From NCBI RefSeq assembly GCF_003171515.1, contig NC_089390.1:1178001-1242000 (forward strand): a stretch of 64,000 nt of DNA, written 5' to 3'. The notes under the pieces were generated by a model. That model saw nothing but the letters and a program-made list of their open reading frames with translations. It was not told the DNA's origin and ran no database searches. Of this stretch, positions 1 to 9,890 are shown piece by piece (position 1 is the stretch's first letter; every line of letters starts with the position of its first letter). Both the position numbers and the translations under genes were made by a program. This DNA comes from Pyrenophora tritici-repentis. Its lineage: Eukaryota; Ascomycota; Dothideomycetes; Pleosporales; Pleosporaceae.

Positions 1-1245
1 CTTTGGAGTAGACGGAAGAGTCCCTGCGAGGGGAGAGGTCGCGGCACTTCGAGGTGGTACTGCGGCTGCTCTTGATGCGAGAAGTACTGGGGGTTGCTCT
101 GGTGTTGAGGGGCCGTTTGTGAGTAGAGAACGTTTTGCGGGCTGAGTCCAAAGTTGTTGTACGCGCTGGGAGGGTAGGTCGGCATGGAGTGATGCGGGTT
201 CATCCGAGGTCCGTAGGGAGCATAGCGATCCGACACTTGTGACATGGGACGTGTGTTGGTGGGTGTCGATGTCGGTGCATGGCCGGTAGACCACCTCTTG
301 AAGCGACTGCTGCTGTCGAGTGAGTACGGTGATGAGCGGACATTGTTGTGCGGTGTTGGGGATGCGCGGGAACGACTTCCACCTCGAACAACGCCGTCGT
401 ACTGGGAGCGACGCGGCGAGGCAAGGGGAGATAGAAGGTGACTTGCGGTGGGCTCAGTGTGGCTCCAGGAATCATACTCTGATGCATACGGAACTGGTTC
501 TTGAGAACCCATCTCCTCGTAGGGTGCAGACTCTGGGAGCACGCCTCCGGTGCTGGACATAGAAAAGGAAGATTCAGACAGTCGGCGAGTGGCATGGGGA
601 TTGTAGTTTTGCATGTTGTCCGGTTCCTGTTGAGTCATGCCGTGGTACTGGCGTAGGTCTATAATAGGAGTGTTCTCGTCGTGGGCCATCATGCCGTGGC
701 TAAAGTCTGTCACATCCGAGTCCAGAGAAGGAAACTGCTCGAGCTCTTCACATACTTTCTGGCCCCAAGGACCTGTACTGGTTAGCATTGAACATGTGCT
801 GCTCGATGAGGGGCTTACTCGTGTCGATGACGCCAGGGAAGTAGTTTGTCGTTGCGAGCGACTGAGGGGTAGACATGCTATTGCTGTAGGCGGCGCTGCT
901 TGATACCGACGGTTGAGATGTGTTGACATCTGTTCTCGCCATTAGGTGCCCCACGTTCTCCCTGTTGCCTCCAGCACCCTGCGCATAGTACGGAGCGTGG
1001 GTCTGTGGCACCGCCCACGTGGGCTGCGGCGGTGACTGTCTCGACATGTGCTGGAGGTTCTGCTGCTGTTGCTGCGGGAGATTGCCGTATGAATACATCA
1101 TTTGGGTCCCCGGTGTGGGAGAGGAGTGTCCCATAGCATACTGTCTATTAGGCGATGACCGGTACCTATAAAGCCGGTCAGTCGGCTGGACACAATCGGC
1201 GGCCGGGGTCACTGGAGCTTACTGTTGAACCGCATTGAATTCCAT
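1..1245 (-). CDS. Q-rich putative transcriptional regulator, N-terminal part (runs off left edge)
   Basis: Partial gene of which about 380 codons are visible; the C-terminus lies beyond position 1. Three exons fit splice signals and frame: 1223-1245, 819-1165 and 1-772. Intron 1166-1222 starts GTAAGC and ends TATAG. Intron 773-818 (46 nt) starts GTAAGC, has a perfect TGCTAAC branch and ends ACAG. The first exon encodes only MEFNAVQ plus part of a codon. The protein is low-complexity, rich in Gln, Ser, Pro and Tyr, with a five-Gln run and clusters such as NPQYFSHQEQPQYHLEVPRP near the edge. No folded domain is visible in this part. This composition is usual for N-terminal regions of fungal transcription factors, and the last visible residues recall the stretch before a DUF4451/Rua1-type C-terminal domain, but that is from memory only. 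Gene structure is well supported; function is inferred weakly. Confidence 0.75.
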
Positions 1246-3976
1246 CTTTAGTTTCGTCCTCTATATACAACGACCTTGGCGGTCTGGAGATAGTCTGCAA
1301 TGTGAGGGTAAGCAACGGACGACGCAAGGCAGGTTTGGTAATCACGGCATACTCACATCGGTAGCGAAAGTGAAGAGGTGCAGTCAAAGGAACGTATCCA
1401 GACGATAGCGTTGTGCGACTATGAAATGTGTGACGTTAGAAGAGAGGTATCTCAAAAGAGTGTACGAGAACAAAAGTTCCCAATGCAGCCAGCGCGGATG
1501 GAGCCCGCTCCAAAAGAAAGTAAAGAGTACAAAGGTAGTTGGGCAGGAATCTAAAGAGTGACAGCCAAATAGAAGGGAAAGCGGATGGAGGGGTTGATAG
1601 GCTATATGATGCACACACGGGTTTGCAGCATCCGAGAGGGAATACGAGAGGTAATGATCTCTGTGATTGACACAACGGAACCGCTTGGGCTCAGTTTGAG
1701 AGAAGTGTCGCGACGCGCCTTGGCTGCAGGTGATCTGGAACGAACATAGCTGAAGCGTTCACCGAAAAGAGCGTCTGGCGGGGATGGTGTAGTGGGTGGT
1801 GGACCGGGCGCAAGGCTGCTGGGATGACCAAAGGCGATTAGACGCACCTTGAACGGTCGCACCAGTCGTTGTCTCCAGTATCTAGTCGGCTCATTCGGAG
1901 AGGCTTGTTGCGCGGCGCACGGCGTGCCCCATGTTGCTGAGGCGGAGGTGTCGACATGGATGAAGCAGTGCGAGCAGCGATCACGACCACGGCCAGCAGG
2001 GAGCCTCTTGGTCGACGAGCTCAGTTGAGAGGGCTATCCATTGCTCCCTGCGACCGCAACTCGAGTTTCAGCGCTCAATCGGGCTGGCGTAGGACGATTG
2101 GGGGAATCGACCGACGAGACAGGTTGGCGGTCAAATACGCAACTTGGAGAAGTGTCAGGTCGCCAGCCGGGATGCAACACCCGTTCCATCGTATCAGCGA
2201 GGTTTGCTGCTCGTTGTCGAGGCAGCCTAATTTCACGGAGCCACTGATTGGCGTCGTGGTTTGTGTCGTCGCCTGTGGCGCGTGTTTGGTGAGGACCCGG
2301 GAGGTGCTGACTCAGCCGCCGTACCAGCCGGCCCCACGACTCTTTACCGCGTCGCGACATGGCCGAAACACTCCTGACACACGGCCAGGGGGGGCTGCGA
2401 CCCACTCTGCGCGCAACATGCACCGCACCATTACCAGCTTTTCTCACCTTTTGCAAGAGTGATTCGCCCGCCATGACGCCCCGGCGCCTTGTGCAGCGGA
2501 GGAGTGCCCGGAATCCATTTGCTGCCCCGGTCGGACCCTGTTGCTGCCGAATAGTGGCATCGTCAACCACGACGGTATAAACCGTATCTTGTGGATTTTC
2601 CCCAGGAGCATCACATCTCATCTGCTCAATCCCAGCTCCTGCATCGCCATAATCAGGCCATGACAAGCTGCTCTACCGCATGTCGAGTCAGCTTGACAAG
2701 TGACAGCGCCGGTTCCTTCACTTGCATGTGCTAGTAGTGAGTGACAAGCAGCTTCGTCCAGCTCTCAGCCATGGCGACATCTGGGCAGTCTCCACTCTGC
2801 CTATGACGCCACGGAGTAATTCGCAATGCCTTCCCGCTGGCCTATCAGCTCTTAAACCGCTACCTCGACTGCCTCAGTCTTGTACCACCATGAAAACATC
2901 TAGACATTTGTCAATAAACTGCGTGCACGGGTACCTGAGTATACATGGCGCCTGTCACCTGCCCACAACCAAAGCATGAACTTCCATAGCCGTTCAAGTC
3001 TCCGACACCGCCTGGTAACAGCTAGTTCCAACTACGCTGCAAGGTATGACCTGCGTGGCCAATTCAGTGCTCAGCTTCGGCGAGGCCGATCCATCTTCTC
3101 CTTTGTCGATTCCACTTCTCCCTTGCTGATTGCTTCAATAAACTAGACTTGACCTCCACGTGTTTGGTAGTACAAGACCGTTTACATTCTAGACTGCTGC
3201 AGGACATGCCGACTTGGGCAAAGCCACCACCCTCCATCTCCAAAATTGGCACCGTTTGATATGTCATGCCAAAGGGGGAAGCTGTATTCACTTTACATCA
3301 TACCTTCACGTTGTTGGTCGTGGTCAGCCCTGCTCAATCATGACAGGGACTTGACCATATCATCAAGCCTACATCGCTCTAATATGATGCAAACATTGCA
3401 CTGTGTTCCCGATTAGCAAACACAGCCTCAACCAATATAGGTACTCTACAACGGGCGTATCCACAGGCCATCTATCGAAAACCTCTGACCTTCCTATATC
3501 AAATGCCATGAGTGCGCATTCCGTATAGTCGTACCCCACCTTGGTGTGACCTAAGACCAGCATCTTCTTAGCTGGCGCAATGACGTACAAGGTTGGATTC
3601 GGCGACGCCGTTTTCCAGCTCAACACCCAAAAGGGGCACCTCATCTCCCAAAATGCATATCATCTCGGTCCTCTCAGCCCTACGATAAGATCTGGAGGGG
3701 CCATCGTAGGATCGGCGCATCGTCGTCGTTGAGCAGCGGGGGTCATGCATGTTTCCACGACCACGGTTCTGACAGGCCACCGCTGGCGGAGCGAGACGCG
3801 CGGACATGGTGCACTAGACACCGTAAACTTTGGAGCGACCAGGACCACGGATCGCGCCCTAAAAAGACGTGCGGCAGTGGTCGAGACAGGAATATTCCAC
3901 TGGTTTGCAACAGCGTTTGGTATCGCGCTTCACCAGAGGAATGGCGTCCAAGGGGCGATGGGCAAGGACAACTATC
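1246..3976. other. Intergenic region, no supported gene
   Basis: Upstream region of the Q-rich regulator gene (minus strand) and distal 3' flank of the membrane-protein gene. The two overlapping antisense frames at 1956-2462 (+) and 2034-2666 (-) are open for 500-630 nt but are Arg/Pro-rich, show no intron structure and resemble no family, so I do not call them. A long 5' leader for the regulator is possible. Confidence 0.4.
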
Positions 3977-4171
3977 TTACAGTATCACCAGCTGACTAGA
4001 ACTTGACATGTGGTACGCGATATGCATTAAATTCGCAACTATGACGGCCATGTGAACGGGCGAGTCCGATGCGAGGGCTAAACGGACAACGACGAAACTT
4101 CCAAACCCAAGGTATCCATACCAGACGCCCAAACACCGTCCAAATATTGCAGCCTGATACTCAAGGCCCAT
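3977..4171 (-). CDS. Possible small two-helix membrane protein or gene remnant
   Basis: A 64-residue reading frame from ATG at 4171 just beyond the 3' end of the DUF4097-like gene. It contains two hydrophobic segments, about residues 12-30 (LGVWYGYLGFGSFVVV) and 40-55 (HMAVIVANLMHIAYHM), separated by a short polar loop, with natural-looking codon use. It may be a real small membrane protein, a last exon, or the relic of a longer membrane protein. I find no matching upstream exon and recognise no family, so confidence is low. Confidence 0.22.
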   Translation of the reverse strand: MGLEYQAAIFGRCLGVWYGYLGFGSFVVVRLALASDSPVHMAVIVANLMHIAYHMSSSSQLVIL

Positions 4172-4212
4172 CTTTTTCAACACCTGCGACAGTGTCAACT
4201 ATTCGCCGCCGC

Positions 4213-5986
4213 TCATTTCAGCTTCCCAATTTTGATCTCGCAGCCTCCACTAACAGTGTCAAAGGTCAGACTACTGGCCCCGTTCCCCTTCTTTGCTTCG
4301 ACATGGTTCTTGCCTGGCGTGTCATTCTCCTTGAGCAACTCCAGGTCTTTGCCTTGGAGGTGCAATTCCCCGTTCATTGATGTGCCGTCGATCATTCCAG
4401 TCCACTCTTGCGGGTAGGTGACGACGATCTCACCCGATGTGCTCTTATGGGTGCTCGTGAGTCCGCTGATCGGCACCCGCCTCGCTTTGTATGGCGTGCG
4501 GAGGGTCAGTGCTGTCTTTCCAGAACGCGTATGTGTGTAAATCTCCGACTTGTAGTCTTTGGACTTGAAGGGAAGGATGTCTGCTGTGACGAGACCGGCG
4601 ATGGAGTTGATCTCCGTCTTTGAGCCGTGGATGAAGGTTCCGTCGACAGAGCCGACAGTCGTGTTGATGTAGGTCTGGTAGTCGCGCTCGGGGATGTGCT
4701 TGCGCTTGAAGTCTGTTCGGATACTACCCGAGAGTGAGTCGACCATAAAGACGGCAGGGTTAGTTGATCCTGGCTCAGCTTCTTGGGGCTCGATGTCGAT
4801 GTTGACGGATCCACTCTTTGTCGTGACGGAGAGGAGATCCATGAGGGCGTACTTTCCGCTAATCGAGCCGGAGATGGTCTGCAGATGCGTCTGTCTCGAG
4901 GAGAATTTGATGGCGTCGAGGGTGCCGGTGGTGAGGGAGATGGACGTGGTATCTGTGACGTTAAAGTTGGCGCCGCTGTGTACCTGCATTCCCATGTGAA
5001 GCGAAGACACCTTCAAGTTTTCCAAAGAAGCCCCTGGTGCCATGAAGACGACGAGGGACATGCCGAGACAGGCAGTGCCTGGTCGCACACCATCAAAACC
5101 GTCTGGGAACGTCGGGTCGCCAATAACCAGTCCTGATGGTGTCTGAGAGTACTTGACGCTGTTGACGTCTATGGTTGTGGAAACTGCATATGAGAGTTTC
5201 ACCTGGATTGTGCCTGGTGCTTGCTCATCTGGTGCTCGTGCAACGTGAATCCATCCCGCTACACGCTTGTATGGGCCATCGAGCTGGTGGATGGCTTCCT
5301 CAATGTTGAGCTCCTTGGAGTTGGTGAAGTCGTACATTTCCGTCTTGACATTGTATTGCTTTCCACACTTGGCTGGCCACCGAATAGGGAAGACTTGTTT
5401 CGGTGCTGTCGATGAAGCAGACGGCGATGGCCACGGGATGGCGATGAGGTCTGGCTTGTCGGAGTCGTCATCGATGAATCCCTGTGGGTATGATGCCTCG
5501 TCCTGTGCCGATTGAGCTGACTGTGGTACGCTAGCCACCTTGCTCTGATGTATGTTAGAGGGGTTTTCAAGTCTGGAACTGGCTACGCACGTGCTTGTCA
5601 CTTCGCACAGCCACTGCTGCCAACATTAGAGCCAACATGGCAGACAGCATCATTATGCCCAGCAGCAGGCCCAGCGACTTGATCCAATTTCTCTTCATAC
5701 AGCACTGAGATCTGAAAGTCTTTCTGGCGTACTGCTCTTCCTTGTAGGTTGCATCCCTCGCCTCCCTCCCGTCAAAGGACAGCAGTCTGGCGCCCTCTTC
5801 TCCACTCATTCGGCTGGTGTAAAGACCGGGTGTAGTAGCCTCGAGATAGGTAGGGGGCGGCGCATCTGATGCCTGTCCCACAAAGGCGTCCATTTCCGGC
5901 TCTTCTCCATCATTGTACGGCGATGGGGAAATGATGACTTGGGGCCTGGAAGACCGGCTGTTCGCAGTGGCGGTATCGATAAACAT
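4213..5986 (-). CDS. Single-pass membrane protein with DUF4097-like beta-helix ectodomain
   Basis: Two exons, 5591-5986 and 4213-5544, joined across a 46-nt intron (5545-5590, GTGCGT donor, CTAAC branch, CATCAG acceptor, phase 0), give 575 residues. The N-terminal about 105 residues are cytosol-like, with Pro-rich and acidic stretches including a PPPTY motif (a possible WW-domain/ubiquitin-ligase ligand). A Cys-Cys-basic patch precedes one strong transmembrane helix around residues 110-130 (LGLLLGIMMLSAMLALMLAA). The remaining about 440 residues are rich in repeating short beta motifs such as SGSISG, SGSVNID, LSGSIRTD and TSGEIVV, the pattern of DUF4097-type right-handed beta-helix proteins common in filamentous fungi. 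No catalytic motif is visible. A cell-surface or wall-associated role is inference. ATG 5986 is preferred to upstream in-frame codons because it starts the acidic leader found before the helix. Confidence 0.85.
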
Positions 5987-7646
5987 GGTTTCGTCTGGAG
6001 ATGGTTGTTGAGGTTTAAAATAAGAGACAGGAATGTAATAGTGAGGATTGTAAAGGCGCACGCGCAATGACGAACCAGCGTGACCAGAATGTACAAGGAG
6101 AGAGAGGTTAAGAAAGAGGCCAGGCAGCCATTTCTAAGTAATTGTCAAGTCTAGGCACCTAAGCTCGATCTGCATCTCAACGCCCGGGTCGAGAATCGTG
6201 TCTGCTACAGTTTGTTTCGGTGTTGGAAACGCTCCTTGTTTGACCTTGGGCTTGGCAACGTCTTGACGAGAAGCGAACGATGCCAACGTCAAGCATCCCT
6301 CGTGAATCTAGTCATCTTGGAGAAGCAGTTGCAAGACGCGCGATGCACGTTTTCTGGAGTCGAACAGTCAAATGTTGGGTCAACAAAAAGCATGGTCATG
6401 TGAGGTGTGACGTGAGAGCACGAGCAAGTGTCGTCCGAGTGTTCAACGCCAATGTCAGACGATTCATCGGGTGGGCGCTAGTCCAGGGGGGTTGTGACGC
6501 CGTCGATCAGGCACAACCTCCAAACATTCAACACTACACTTTTGCCGACCACCCGCCTGCTGACAGACTGCACGAGCCTCGGCTTCGCAGCCGTACCACA
6601 ATGGATGTGACCTGCTCGGTCCACATGCAACCACAGAACAAATCGGACATGGATACCTTTTTAAGACTTTCCCCTGTATGTCGAGCACTTCAGTCTCTAC
6701 TCGCCAATTCGGAGTCTGCCTGCCCATAAGCTTCAACTTTTCCGCACACACATCCTCTAGACACGTTATAGACACATTACTTGTGTCCTTTGTTTCGAGT
6801 CAGCTCACGTCCTTGTTTTGGCCTTGTAGTTCCCATGATACGTCCGTTCGCTATCGTAGGGCTTGGCGCTAGAGTCAAGCACCGAATATCGCTACAAACG
6901 ACATCCTGTTCGTTCTCAGGAAAGCACCACCTACGTGAGATAGACTACTTGACAGCGACAGTATCGGTAAACTCCGCCATCTAACCCCTAATAAGCATAT
7001 CCGGCGCCTACAGCTGTTTTTGTATATTAGGATGTCAGTTATTTCATGTAAACCATGTGCAGCCTCACATCTCGCATCCACCGGTAAGGGCTGGACGAAG
7101 ACCCGCGTAGTCTTTTCTCTGGCCCTTCGGTCCGCTTCAGTGCAATCATGCGACAGCCCTACCCGCAAGTATGATCTAAGCCTGCTGATATATGAACGAC
7201 ATGCATGGACGGTGAGCAAGAAACCGAACAAATAGTGTGGAGGTCGGAAGACAGGGTCTAAAAGATTCATAATTATTAAAAGATTTGACGAAAAGAGTGA
7301 CTGGAGAAAGAAACGAGATACTGCGTATTACTGCGCTAGACTAGGTGCCTTGGGAACAAGGAACAATCCGCTTGTGCTATCCTCTACCCGCTCCTATGCG
7401 ATACTGCCACTGCTCATGCGAAGTCGTAAACTCATGGAACAAAGAAGTAAACTCTCCAGAAAGTGGTATCCCCGCTCGCTTCCAAATGCAAACATGAATA
7501 TCTACCTCAATGGTACAACCCTCCGCAGACTCAGACTCGGCAGAAAACAGAAGGGGACGCAGATATGGGTGCTTGAGCAAACACGGGGATGTCGACAGGT
7601 GCAATAGCTCCACGGATTGACGGACTCCAAGCAAGAGATGGCAGGA
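5987..7646. other. Intergenic region, no supported gene
   Basis: Promoter side of the DUF4097-like gene and 3' flank of the EB1-family gene. Open frames on both strands are short, overlap each other and have no splice-compatible partners. I see no coding signal or repeat. Confidence 0.45.
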
Positions 7647-7802
7647 CTAAGCAACTTCCACACTCATTGACGTTGTAGATGCAGCAGTTTTGATAGTTCC
7701 GGTCTTGATGGACTCCTCCAGCAACGCATTGGCATCCGCAATGACCTTGTAAAGTTCACTCTCAAGCTTCTCCGGAGTATCGGGAAGAGCGCCACCGCCC
7801 GG
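7647..7802 (-). other. In-frame 51-codon open extension after the EB1 stop codon
   Basis: Directly after the TAG stop of the EB1-family gene (7803-7805) the same frame stays open for 51 codons and closes with TAG at 7647-7649. The translated stretch is not low-complexity: it has a Gly/Pro linker (PGGGALPDTPEKLESELYK) followed by an amphipathic helix-like segment (VIADANALLEESIKTG) and a Ser/Thr tail. It could be a readthrough product, a lost part of an ancestral longer C-terminus, or chance in the 3' UTR. The acidic aromatic tail before the stop (EEETF) looks like a normal EB1-family end, so translation of this stretch is not established. Confidence 0.35.
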
Positions 7803-8811
7803 CTAGAACGTCTCCTCCTCAGCGCCCTCAGTCTCCGGTGGGATCTCAAAGCCTTCTTCGGTGGAGTAGAGAATGTTTTGGATTTGCTTGAGCAGACCCT
7901 CGTCCTTTTCGAGCTCGGGATCGGCCTCCATGGCTTGCTGAATCAGCAGCTCAATGTCACGGAGCTTGCTAAAGTAAAAGTCCCTCTCGCGCTCGAGACC
8001 GGTGACCGTCTCCTTTAGTTGTGTGTTCTCTTCGCGGAGAGCGGCGCTGGCAGCACCTCCTCCAGTGGCGAGCGGGGTACGGGTTCTGGGCGCGGCCGTG
8101 TTGCTCGCAGCCGGGGCTCTTCGAGCGGCAGTCGTGGATGCGCGAGGTGCAGGTGCGGCTCCTGTGGCTGCACCTCCTTGACCCTTGCGGCGAGCGACGG
8201 GGTCGTAGTCATGGCCGGGAAAGTGCTGATCCCAGTACTGCTTCACAAACTGGAGGAATTCAAGGTTGTCCTGCATCTTGCACTTGACCAGTGACTCGAC
8301 GCGGATAGGCTTGTCGATCTGGTGCTTGGCGAATGTGTCTGATAGTGTTAGATGTAGTTGACGGACGTATGAGGTCTGCGTACTCTGTAATACTTTAAAG
8401 TTCTGCAAGTACGCATACTCGGTGTTGGCGTTGAACTTTACTCGCGACATGGGGACATCGTCTGCACACTGTTAGACTTAATGATGCTCTAAGAAAAGAG
8501 ACATGGGGGCCTTACAGAATATGCTGTCGAAGACCTGGCATAGTGCTGCCCTATTCAACCATCAGCATGTCTTGTGCCTCGAGGCGGCTACCCCTCCCTT
8601 TCAGGACGCGATGGATGCCGCGCGTGTGACGTACCCGGTGCCGCATTGTTCGACTTTGGTAATGTTGAGCTGGAGCAGGTTGTTCAGCCAGGCCACGAGC
8701 TCTTGTCTGCGCGGGACTTGTGGTCAGTACGTGTCGACCAGACGATGTGTTGCCTAGGGGCATCCGCCGCGGCCTGAGCCCCCTTGGACCAGCGTACCTT
8801 GATTCTCCCAT
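7803..8811 (-). CDS. BIM1: EB1-family microtubule plus-end tracking protein (Bim1/Mal3)
   Basis: Four exons, 8798-8811, 8635-8706, 8516-8550 and 7803-8461, encode 259 residues; introns are 91, 84 and 54 nt, all with GTACGC/GTACGT/GTAAGG donors and in phase. The N-terminal calponin-homology domain (about residues 1-125) shows the family signatures RQELVAWLNNLLQLNITKVE, CGTGAALCQVFDSI and VPMSRVKFNANTEYAYLQNF. A basic Ala/Pro/Ser/Thr linker follows. The C-terminal EB1 domain begins with a coiled coil (REENTQLKETVTGLERERDF) and has the FYFSKLRDIELL core and ILYSTEEGFEIP end, finishing with the acidic aromatic tail EEETF, equivalent to the EEY/F motif that recruits CAP-Gly proteins. EB1 proteins bind growing microtubule ends and recruit partners that control dynamics, spindle positioning and polar growth. 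The frame continues open after the stop (separate entry). Confidence 0.95.
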
Positions 8812-9237
8812 GGTGATATCTATGTACTGACGCCTAGCAAGTTGTTTCCGGGTGATCAGCGATGAACTAAGAGCATACGACGTAAGGGGTGCGAGAATTG
8901 GTAGTAGAAAGCAGTGGACGTCGAGATTGCTGTTATTTGTTGATGCGCCTTCACTAGTCGACGGGTTGACAATTTGGGCGCCGCTGCCCCACCAAGATTT
9001 TAGCTTCCATCAGTGCGCCAAAGTCACGTGCAGGGCATCTTCCTGGGGCAGTCACCATCGACATGTCTCCACGACGGCAAGGAAATGTATGCAACTCTCC
9101 AAAGTTCAAGACTGTACGATGGGCTTGGGAAGCTTATACCCAAGTGCTTTTACTGTCCGTTCGTATCGTCAACTTCCAGCGTGCACGCTCCGTACGCAGA
9201 TCATCCCTTACTCCTACATACTTACCCTTTTTTGCAA
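8812..9237. other. Intergenic region between EB1 gene and a decayed hydrolase
   Basis: Upstream region of the EB1-family gene. No coding frame with supporting structure was seen. Confidence 0.4.
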
Positions 9238-9890
9238 CTAAATCCTCTCCATCATCTTCCCACGTCTGACCTTCCTTGACTTTATAAGGGCCTTTACAAC
9301 TGCCGAGTACCAGATATCCGCCATCTTGATGTTGCCTGCATCATTCGGACGTACACCGTCTATCGTGTCAGAGCTTCGGCTGAACCCCGTATACAGGTGC
9401 TGATCGACGAACTAGACGAGCTTCCCAAACTTGTTGACATCTTGACTACACAGTAAGATGGCGCGGTTCAGTTGCTTGATTTTGGTGCTGTAGTTCCTCA
9501 TAGGAAATAGAGATCATCTGCGCGACCTGTTGGTTGTTGTGATAGATGTGTAGATCCCACCGGGATCTGTTTGGATTCACAATCTTCATCCTTGAACATG
9601 ATGTTTGCATCGTGTCGAAGAGTCTTGTAGACGTAGCATTGTGTCTGTGAAGCTTTGTAAATATCATTAGTTCCAAATGCTTGATGACCACATGTACTGG
9701 ACTCGTCTGCAGCATTCGCAGCTGGTTTTTACTTGCCATGTCGATTACCAGAGTGCTCCTCGATTTCACCATCGTATGCAGTACCACCGTGGTCATGATC
9801 AGACTCACTTTTCTCCACAAATTTCATCCGCTGAAGCTTTCCCGAGAGCTTGGCGCGTCAGCAAAGTGTGTCAGTGATGTTGTTGTCCAT
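9238..9890 (-). pseudogene. Decayed SGNH/GDSL-type hydrolase (esterase) pseudogene
   Basis: Read on the minus strand in shifting frames, this interval keeps, in order, the blocks of a fungal SGNH hydrolase. From 9890 there is MDNNITDT where GDSIT is expected, then KLSGKLQRMKFVE and YDGEIEEHSGNR (block-II-like 'GHSG' region), then VHVVI with LHRHNATSTRLFDTM, then YSTKIKQLNRAI. Last comes FVDQHLYTGF with DTIDGVRPNDAGNIKMADIW, where the family has DG(V/I)HPN..G...MA..W, closing at TAG 9238-9240. The nucleophile Ser is Asn, the catalytic His is Arg, the Asn/Gly block is disrupted, and at least one in-frame TAG (before FVDQ), one TAA and several frameshifts intervene. An active enzyme cannot be made. 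The substrate class (acetyl-xylan or rhamnogalacturonan-type esterase) cannot be decided. Confidence 0.7.

Noticed and set aside
1956..2666. Two overlapping antisense open frames of 168 and 210 codons
   Set aside because: They occupy the same DNA on opposite strands, are Arg/Pro-rich, lack ATG-proximal conservation or splice structure, and resemble no family; best explained by GC-rich upstream sequence.
3369..3807. Minus-strand frames with fairly natural composition (for example LGHTKVGYDYTECALMAFDI)
   Set aside because: I tried joining the two frames by introns; the only donor and acceptor pair gives a 38-nt intron and a quick stop. No family recognised.
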